Made by a program: the position numbers and the translations under genes. Under the pieces are notes generated by a model. It saw only the letters and a program-made list of their open reading frames with translations. It was not told the DNA's origin and made no database searches. A DNA stretch of 48,028 nt from CAYXGZ01 sp964464755 (lineage in GTDB: Bacteria; Planctomycetota; MHYJ01; JACPRB01): NCBI GenBank assembly GCA_964464755.1, contig CAYXGZ010000025.1, forward strand, positions 1-48,028. Direction: 5' to 3'. The first letter of the stretch is position 1; each line of letters starts with the position of its first letter. Below, piece by piece: positions 42,917-48,028 of the stretch.

Positions 42917-43363
42917 CTACGAAGGGCCGATGGACAGACTCCGAAGGATGGCCCAGACCGGCTCCTCGAACGAATCCGGTTGGCCTTCGCGCCTGTAGGT
43001 CACCTGAAGGACATACCTTCCTCGGTGGGCCACCGAAAAACAGCCAAGTAGGGAGTTCCTATCATCCCGGCACTCGAGTGTGGCCACTCTACAATTGCCG
43101 ATTGGCACCACTACGACACCGCGCGAATTGGAGGGACGGAATCCAGAGTGAGCGTCTCCTTCCGCGAGTTTCTGGACGGCGATCCCCAGGGCTTCGTCGG
43201 GAATCTCTTTCTCCACACCAACGTCAAGTACCGAAATCCGCAGCGCCCTGCTTCCGTCAGGGCTCCGAAAGGTCACGAGCCCGCCTCCGCCTTCCACGCG
43301 CCAACCCTTGGGAATCGACGCGCGGAAGTAGGGGCCGTTGGTGTACTCAGACGTTGCAATCAC
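42917..43363 (-). CDS. Hypothetical protein, PsbP/DUF1795-like
   Basis: A 148-aa soluble protein starting at GTG with AAGG just upstream. The pattern PYFRASIPKGWRVEGGGGLVTFRSPDGSRALRI, then CRVATLECRDDRNSLLGCFSVAHRGRYVLQVTYR and VWAILRSL, resembles PsbP/DUF1795-type folds found in exported or stress-related proteins. No signal peptide is evident. The function is unknown. It lies at the far end of the AT-richer island. Confidence 0.6.
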   Translation of the reverse strand: MIATSEYTNGPYFRASIPKGWRVEGGGGLVTFRSPDGSRALRISVLDVGVEKEIPDEALGIAVQKLAEGDAHSGFRPSNSRGVVVVPIGNCRVATLECRDDRNSLLGCFSVAHRGRYVLQVTYRREGQPDSFEEPVWAILRSLSIGPS

Positions 43364-43455
43364 CTTACCGTGAATCCCGATCCTTGAACGAGTTCCAACC
43401 GTTGATCGCCCACGGCCTTGAATCGGCCGAGGTACTTCGACGTCGCGCGTCCCCC

Positions 43456-43983
43456 TTAACGCTTCGCCTTCCGCCCCCGCCCCGCCGGCCGCGCGGCCTT
43501 CGCCTTCTTCGCCTTCTTGACCTTCTTGGGCTTCGCCGCCATCCCGAGCTTCTTCTTCAGCTGCTCGGCTTCCTCGCGCATCATCTCGCGGATCATCTTC
43601 TCGGCGTCGCTCACCTCGATCCCGTCGTCCTCCGGGTTCCTCTCGAGCACCTCGAAGTCCTCGTCCAGCCGGTGCCGCTCCTTGCGGCCGCCGTCGAAGC
43701 GCAGGACGAGGGTGCCCTCGTCCTTCCGATCGAAGGCCGCCGAGGCCAGGTGCTCGCCGCTCTTCGCGCCCGAGTCCGCGCGCTCGCGGACCGTGGTCAC
43801 GAGGAACGTGATCTCCTCCTCCGTCTTGGCGTCGAAGACCCCCACGCGGTACTCGGTGACCTCGTCGTAGCGGTCCTCGTCATGCCGCGCGACGTACCAC
43901 CCGAGGACCAGCGTGCGGGCGCCGTTGTAGGCGCGCTGGGCGGGCGGGATCTGGCGAAGGGCGAGTTGCATCGACGCTGACAT
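43456..43983 (-). CDS. Hypothetical protein with Lys/Ala-rich tail
   Basis: A 175-aa soluble protein. The first two-thirds form a beta-rich, charged domain (RTLVLGWYVARHDEDRYDEVTEYRVGVFDAKTEEEITFLV), followed by an acidic helix. The end is a basic tail (KPKKVKKAKKAKAARPAGRGRKAKR), which suggests nucleic-acid or polyanion binding. GAGGAG lies 5 nt before the ATG, so it is a leadered gene. No family is recognised. Confidence 0.7.
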   Translation of the reverse strand: MSASMQLALRQIPPAQRAYNGARTLVLGWYVARHDEDRYDEVTEYRVGVFDAKTEEEITFLVTTVRERADSGAKSGEHLASAAFDRKDEGTLVLRFDGGRKERHRLDEDFEVLERNPEDDGIEVSDAEKMIREMMREEAEQLKKKLGMAAKPKKVKKAKKAKAARPAGRGRKAKR

Positions 43984-44027
43984 GCGCGCTCCTCACATAT
44001 CCGGGATCGTCCGTCCCCACGCCCATC

Positions 44028-44798
44028 CTACCCCGTCCGCCTCCCCCACCGCGGCAGGAACATCCCCGTCGTCCGCCGGTACTCCTCGTACTCCGGGAAC
44101 TCCGCCGCCAGCTTCCGCTCCTCGTTGCGCGCCCGAACGACCTGCCCCGCCACGAACACCACGTAGAGCGGCACCGTGAGCGGGTGCAGGTGCATCAGCG
44201 TGTAGCCGAGGTAGAGGACGAACTGCCCCAGGTACAGCGGGTGCCGCACCCAGCGGAACGGACCCCCGCGCACCAGCGTCCGCGCCTCCGTCATGATCGT
44301 GAACGCCCGCCGCAGCGCGACCAGCCCGGCCAGGTTGATCGCGGCCCCCAGCAGGATCCACCCCAGGATCGCCGCCAGCAGCGCGAGGTGCGCCGACGAC
44401 GCGGCCGGCATCCAGCGCCAGAAGTTGTACTCGGTCATCGCCGTCGCGAAGGGCAGCGCCCCCAGCAGCAGCGGGAACACCGCCTGCGCGAAGCCCCGCG
44501 CCACGGACCGCGCCGGCGCCCGCGTCAGGAAGGCCGCGATGTACGCCGCGAAGATCCCCGACTCCAGCACCCAGATCGCGAGCCACAGCGACCAGATGGT
44601 CCGGATGGTGCCGGGCGAGTAGCCCTGCGGGGCGTAGTACGCCGCGATCCGCTCGAAGTCCGGCAGCAGGAAGCAGCGGCGGACCAGGAAGGCCCCCACC
44701 CCGACGACGCCGACGACGCGCGCGATCGCCTCGCGCCCCGGCACGCGGCCGGGGTCGAAGATCGGCAGGTCGTTGAACCGGCGGAGGAGGGCGATCAC
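44028..44798 (-). CDS. Isoprenylcysteine methyltransferase-like membrane protein
   Basis: A 256-aa multi-span protein. The C-terminus carries the ICMT/PEMT-type SAM and lipid binding pattern: GGPFRWVRHPLYLGQFVLYLGYTLM, then VRARNEERKLAAEFPEYEEYRR. Such enzymes methylate small or lipid substrates in the membrane; the substrate is unknown. GTG 44798 is preferred over upstream options because the -10 box TATCAT ends 12 nt before it and the N-terminus VIALLRRFNDLP then precedes the membrane helices. Confidence 0.82.
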   Translation of the reverse strand: MIALLRRFNDLPIFDPGRVPGREAIARVVGVVGVGAFLVRRCFLLPDFERIAAYYAPQGYSPGTIRTIWSLWLAIWVLESGIFAAYIAAFLTRAPARSVARGFAQAVFPLLLGALPFATAMTEYNFWRWMPAASSAHLALLAAILGWILLGAAINLAGLVALRRAFTIMTEARTLVRGGPFRWVRHPLYLGQFVLYLGYTLMHLHPLTVPLYVVFVAGQVVRARNEERKLAAEFPEYEEYRRTTGMFLPRWGRRTG

Positions 44799-44809
44799 GG
44801 GGCTGAGCG

Positions 44810-44815
44810 ATGATA
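44810..44815 (-). promoter_or_regulatory. -10 box TATCAT for the methyltransferase-like gene
   Basis: On the minus strand GGGTATCAT ends 12 nt before GTG 44798, predicting a leader of about 5 nt. Confidence 0.5.
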
Positions 44816-44866
44816 CCCCACGCCGCGGCCTCGGGGTCGGCGTTGAGGAGGGCCTCCCGGCGCCGG

Positions 44867-44872
44867 TATACT
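44867..44872 (+). promoter_or_regulatory. -10 box TATACT for the MORN gene
   Basis: CGGTATACT ends 9 nt before ATG 44881, predicting a leader of about 2 nt. Confidence 0.6.
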
Positions 44873-44880
44873 CGCCCGGC

Positions 44881-45201
44881 ATGAAACCCAAATCGAAGCC
44901 GCCCAAGACGGGCCCGTGGAAGGACCACTACAAGAACGGCCAGGTGTCCGTGTCGGGCCGGTTCGCGAACGGGAAGCGCACCGGCGTCTGGAGATACTAC
45001 CTGCTCAACGGCGGGCTGCGGAACACGGGCCGCTTCGCGGACGGGCTGATGGTCGGGACGTGGAAGGCCTACCGCGAATCCGGCGCGCTCTGGGTCGTCG
45101 GCCAGTTCAAGGCCGGGCAGAAGCACGGCACGTGGACGGTGTACGCGAAGAACGGCAAGGTCGCGACCGTCAGCAAGTTCCGCGACGGCAAGAAGGTCTA
45201 G
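44881..45201 (+). CDS. MORN_2-repeat protein (YwqK-like)
   Basis: A 106-aa protein built from about four repeats of the form KNGQVSVSGRFANGKRTGVW, then GGLRNTGRFADGLMVGTW, SGALWVVGQFKAGQKHGTW and a final NGKVATVSKF. These are MORN_2 variants, often annotated as YwqK-family antitoxins. No toxin gene is adjacent, so an antitoxin role is not supported here. The start is set by a -10 box 9 nt upstream. No signal peptide. Confidence 0.85.
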   Translation: MKPKSKPPKTGPWKDHYKNGQVSVSGRFANGKRTGVWRYYLLNGGLRNTGRFADGLMVGTWKAYRESGALWVVGQFKAGQKHGTWTVYAKNGKVATVSKFRDGKKV

Positions 45202-45256
45202 GCGGTCGCTTCCTCCCCCGCCGAGAATCCCGCTTCACGGCGAAAGCTCGGGACCA

Positions 45257-45262
45257 TAGGAT
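45257..45262 (+). promoter_or_regulatory. -10 box TAGGAT
   Basis: TAGGAT ends 8 nt before GTG 45270, the start of the fibronectin-type lipoprotein. Confidence 0.5.
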
Positions 45263-45269
45263 TGCCCCC

Positions 45270-45869
45270 GTGACCCGACTCCTGATTCCCGCCGCCCTGC
45301 TCCTCGGGCTCGCCGCCGCGGGCTGCGCGTCGGGCCGGCCGCCGGAGCTCGACGCGTCCGCGACCCCTGAGCTCGTCACCCGGTCCCACAAGACCCGCAA
45401 CCGCACGCCCCTGGTCAAGGCCTCGGGCGTCGAGGGTGCGAGCATCGCCTTCTTCCGGGACGGCGCGTTCATCGGCAGCGCCATCGTGGAGAACGGTGTC
45501 GCGTCGTTCCACGACCCGGCGCCCCAGGAAGAGGGTCCGCATTTCTACTCGGCCGCCTACGAGCGCGGCGGCGCGGCGAGTCCCGAGGCGGCTCCGACCT
45601 GCACGATCCTCGTCGACCTCACGGCCCCGGCGCCCCCCACGAACGTCCGCACCACGGCCTACAGCGGGGTCATCGACGTCGAGTGGGACGCCTCGGTCTC
45701 GACCGATGTCGCCGGGTACATGGTCTACCGCCGGACGGGGAACGGCCCCTGGACCTGCCTGCACCCGGGACACTGCGTCCTGGGCACGAAGTACCGCGAC
45801 GCCACGGTCACGAACGGCGTCACGTACTCCTACCGCGTCACGGCCGTGGACGACTCCGCGGCGGAGTAG
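45270..45869 (+). CDS. Lipoprotein with fibronectin type III-like domain
   Basis: A 199-aa protein. The signal VTRLLIPAALLLGLAAAGC has a lipid-modified Cys19. The second half shows an FN3-type beta sandwich (PAPPTNVRTTAYSGVIDVEWDAS; AGYMVYRRTGNGPW; YRDATVTNGVTYSYRVTAVD). It is a probable surface-binding or adhesion module; no partner is known. The GTG start is supported by a -10 box 8 nt upstream. Confidence 0.82.
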   Translation: MTRLLIPAALLLGLAAAGCASGRPPELDASATPELVTRSHKTRNRTPLVKASGVEGASIAFFRDGAFIGSAIVENGVASFHDPAPQEEGPHFYSAAYERGGAASPEAAPTCTILVDLTAPAPPTNVRTTAYSGVIDVEWDASVSTDVAGYMVYRRTGNGPWTCLHPGHCVLGTKYRDATVTNGVTYSYRVTAVDDSAAE

Positions 45870-46093
45870 CGCGCGCCGCCCGGCCCTCGACGCGGGAAGC
45901 TCTGAATTCCGTCGCCAACTCCCCCCGCTTCAGGCTAAAGTCCCTGTGATCCCGTGGGCCGGACCCCGCGATTCTGGACGGCAGACGCCGCCGGGCTGGG
46001 TGGACGGCCGGTCGGATCTTCCCCAAGAGCAGGGACGGATCGCCTCGGGGCGACATCCGCCCAGTCAGCCCTCCCCATCAACCGGAGACTCCC

Positions 46094-47716
46094 ATGACGC
46101 TCGTCCGCCGCTCCGCCGTCGCGATCCTCGCGCTGGTCCTCGCCGGTTGCTCGAAGGACGACGGGGACACGATCATCATCCAGCAGGGCGGAAGCGCCGG
46201 CCCCCTCAGCGCCCAGGTCCTCTTCAAGGCGAATCCCTCGACCGCGAACCGGTACGACTACTTCGCCACCGACCTCGCGGGCTCCCAGCGGATCAACCTC
46301 ACCCGGCTCCCCGGGGCGACGACGCTGCTCGAGGGCCTGTGGTCGCCCGACCGCGCCTGGCTGGCCTACCGCGCGAACGCGGAGTCGCCCGCGACGATGG
46401 ACCTCTACGTGATCTCCGTGCCGGACGGGACGCCGGTCAAGGTCTCGTCCTCCCTCCCCCTGGGCCAGGGCGTCGCGTTCTTCGAGTGGGCCCCCGACAG
46501 CTCGCGGATCGCCTACGTCGCCGACGAGGACGCCGTCAGCCGCCTGGAGCTCTACACCGTGACGCCCACCGGCGCGGGGCGGGTCCGCGTCTCCGGCACC
46601 CTCGTCTCCGGAGGAGCGGTCAGCGACTTCAAGTGGTCGCCCGACTCGACCCAAGTGCTCTACAACGCCGACCAGGACGTCCTCGACGAGAACGAGCTCT
46701 ACGTCTCCCCCGCCGCGGGCGGAAGCAGCGTGCAGGTCTCGGGCGCCCTGGTGGCGGGGGGCATGGTCCTCCCCGTGACGTACGCCTGGGCCCCGGACGG
46801 ATCGCGCATTTCGTACGTGGCGGCCCAGGATTCGAGCTCCACCTACGAGCTCTTCACCTCGCTGCCCTCGGGGGCGGGGAACGTCCAGGTCTCCGGGACG
46901 CTCACCGGCGGCGGCAACGTGCTGGGCGGCCACGCCTGGGCCCCGGACAGCTCGCGGATCGCCTACCACGCCGACCAGGACCTGCTGGGGACCTACGAGC
47001 TCTACACGTCGCTTCCGGCCGGGGGAGGCAACGTCAAGGTCTCGGCGACGCTGGGCGCGAACCAGGACGTCGAGCTGGGATGGAGTTGGTCGCCGGACTC
47101 GACCCGGATCGCCTACATCGCCGACCAGGACACGGTCGACGTCCTCGAGCTGTACACCGGGCGACCCGACGGAAGCGGCCAGGACCGCGTTTCCGGACCG
47201 ATGGTCCTCAACGGCGGCGTCGCCCTCTTCAACCTGCGCTGGGCGCCCGACGGGTCCCGGCTCGCCTACCTGGCGAACCAGATGGACCAGGACTACTACG
47301 AGCTCTTCACCTCGCTCCCGGACGGTGGCGACAACGTCCGGGTGTCCAGCCCGCTCTCGCTCGGCGAGGACGTGGACGACCAGTTCTACTACTGGTCGCC
47401 GGACTCGACCCGGCTCGCGTACCGGACGAGCGGCCTGGCAGGGGGCAACGTCGTCTACCGGGTGCGGACCGCGCTGGCGACCGGAGGAGGAGCCGCCCTG
47501 GTCAACGCCTCGCTGACGTCCGCGATGATGTGGACGGACGACAGCTCGCGGCTCGTCTTCACGTCCCAGGACGTGATCCAGGTGAACGTCGGCACGTTCG
47601 TGCCCGGGCCGATGGAACTCTTCTCGGCCCGGCCCGACGGCTCCGAGGCGCGGCGCCTCTCGGGCGACATGGTGCCGACCGCCGATCACACCGTCTACTC
47701 CTTCGACGTGGAGTAG
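46094..47716 (+). CDS. TolB/PD40-like beta-propeller lipoprotein
   Basis: A 540-aa predicted lipoprotein, lipobox LVLAGC. It holds many PD40 propeller repeats of the form WAPDSSRIAYVADEDAVSRLELYTV, each ending in a strand with VRVSG or VQVSG. The repeats (about 45-55 residues) are highly regular, suggesting recent internal duplication. A GGAG Shine-Dalgarno 6 nt before ATG 46094 supports a leadered start. The function is unknown; such propellers typically bind proteins or ligands outside the cell membrane. Confidence 0.85.
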   Translation: MTLVRRSAVAILALVLAGCSKDDGDTIIIQQGGSAGPLSAQVLFKANPSTANRYDYFATDLAGSQRINLTRLPGATTLLEGLWSPDRAWLAYRANAESPATMDLYVISVPDGTPVKVSSSLPLGQGVAFFEWAPDSSRIAYVADEDAVSRLELYTVTPTGAGRVRVSGTLVSGGAVSDFKWSPDSTQVLYNADQDVLDENELYVSPAAGGSSVQVSGALVAGGMVLPVTYAWAPDGSRISYVAAQDSSSTYELFTSLPSGAGNVQVSGTLTGGGNVLGGHAWAPDSSRIAYHADQDLLGTYELYTSLPAGGGNVKVSATLGANQDVELGWSWSPDSTRIAYIADQDTVDVLELYTGRPDGSGQDRVSGPMVLNGGVALFNLRWAPDGSRLAYLANQMDQDYYELFTSLPDGGDNVRVSSPLSLGEDVDDQFYYWSPDSTRLAYRTSGLAGGNVVYRVRTALATGGGAALVNASLTSAMMWTDDSSRLVFTSQDVIQVNVGTFVPGPMELFSARPDGSEARRLSGDMVPTADHTVYSFDVE

Positions 47717-47743
47717 GCCCCGGGGTGGGGGGAGCAGAATCCC

Positions 47744-47768
47744 TAGGCCGATCGTGCGGACCGGCCTA
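47744..47768. promoter_or_regulatory. Inverted repeat in the katG promoter
   Basis: Arms TAGGCCG (47744-47750) and CGGCCTA (47762-47768) are separated by 11 nt. The right arm runs into a candidate -10 box TAAGCT (47767-47772), and the left arm falls where a -35 would be. It is a plausible operator for an oxidative-stress regulator; the regulator is not identified. Confidence 0.5.
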
Positions 47769-47799
47769 AGCTCTACGCCATCCCCCCCCGGAGGCCTGC

Positions 47800-48028
47800 A
47801 TGAGCGACGCCAAGTGCCCCTTCAACCACGCCGCCACCGGCGGCGCCACGTCGAACCGCGACTGGTGGCCCGACCAGCTCAACCTGAAGCTGCTGCACGC
47901 CCACTCGTCCAAGTCCGACCCCCTGGGCCCGGGCTTCGACTACGCCCGCGAGTTCGCGAGCCTCGACTACGCGGGCCTCAAGAAGGACCTGCTCGCGCTG
48001 ATGACGGATTCGCAGGACTGGTGGCCCG
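47800..48028 (+). CDS. katG: Catalase-peroxidase, 5' part
   Basis: The first 76 codons of a heme catalase-peroxidase, which removes hydrogen peroxide. The N-terminus MSDAKCPFNHAATGGATSNRDWWPDQLNLKLLHAHS followed by GFDYAREFASLD is characteristic of KatG. The gene runs off the window end, so catalytic Arg, Trp and His residues are not all visible. GGAGG lies 5 nt before the ATG, so it is a leadered gene. An inverted repeat overlaps its promoter. Confidence 0.95.
   Translation, partial: MSDAKCPFNHAATGGATSNRDWWPDQLNLKLLHAHSSKSDPLGPGFDYAREFASLDYAGLKKDLLALMTDSQDWWP

Noticed and set aside
42799..43980. 393-codon plus-strand frame across the island edge
   Set aside because: Its 3' half is the antisense mirror of the Lys-tail gene at 43456-43983, and its 5' half opposes the gene at 42917-43363.
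44881..45201. Toxin-antitoxin pair at the MORN gene
   Set aside because: The MORN_2 protein is of the type often labelled antitoxin, but no adjacent toxin-like gene exists; its neighbours are a membrane methyltransferase-like gene and an FN3 lipoprotein.
45946..46093. GTG-started coding sequence ahead of the PD40 lipoprotein, after a TAAAGT box
   Set aside because: The frame continues as an Arg/Pro-rich shadow of the lipoprotein gene; the segment is better read as a leader.

Overview
The window is very GC-rich, densely packed and comes from a diderm (Gram-negative type) bacterium. It encodes many signal-peptide and lipobox proteins, a predicted outer-membrane beta-barrel and a GspK-type pseudopilin. 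The MoxR/DUF58/transglutaminase block, HEAT-repeat, VCBS and TolB-like lipoproteins and the oversized LamG-bearing pseudopilin look most like Planctomycetota or a neighbouring uncultured phylum. That placement is inference; no rRNA or tRNA is visible.

Layout. 1-5151: end of clpP, clpX, a HEAT-repeat exported protein, a TolB-like lipoprotein. 5148-8240: MenG/UbiE, an ECF-type sigma factor and its zinc-finger membrane anti-sigma factor. 8286-13268: ubiD, a small zinc-ribbon protein, an AAA/DUF4143 ATPase behind a 31-bp palindrome, an unknown protein, ubiX, a DUF6941-like protein. 13303-14566: an unusual lipoprotein gene, a diverged repeat of its promoter and 5' region, and a 380-nt gap. 14567-20565 (minus strand): a two-component system (response regulator, histidine kinase) followed by the operon MFS transporter - DUF4266 Cys-tail lipoprotein - DUF3570 barrel - TlpA thioredoxin lipoprotein - ApbE flavin transferase. 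20567-31094: aroA, exported lipoproteins, a VCBS protein, an esterase-like hydrolase, a 1398-residue GspK-LamG protein, a TPR protein. 31096-36530 (minus): MoxR - DUF58 - transglutaminase/DUF4129 - M50 protease operon. 36633-40812: an exported protein and peptide ABC transporter parts (binding protein, two permeases, no ATPase). 40813-43400: an AT-richer accessory island with a DUF4365-type nuclease-like gene. 43456-48028: small envelope proteins, an ICMT-like methyltransferase, a MORN protein, lipoproteins, the start of katG.

Two signals stand out. First, both the response-regulator gene and the MFS-DUF4266-DUF3570-TlpA-ApbE operon carry the same three-hexamer site (minus strand CCTAAG-N5-ATTAAT-N5-GCTnAT). 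In each case the second hexamer ends exactly 32 nt before a -10 box, and that box ends 9 nt before the start codon. This makes the two-component system and the envelope redox operon one predicted regulon of unknown function, and it is my best candidate for an undescribed system. Second, about sixteen genes on both strands have a (G)GTAnnnT -10 box ending 7-12 nt (most often exactly 7) before the start codon, with no Shine-Dalgarno sequence. Leaderless transcription therefore appears to be a main mode of gene expression here, and it fixes several start codons.
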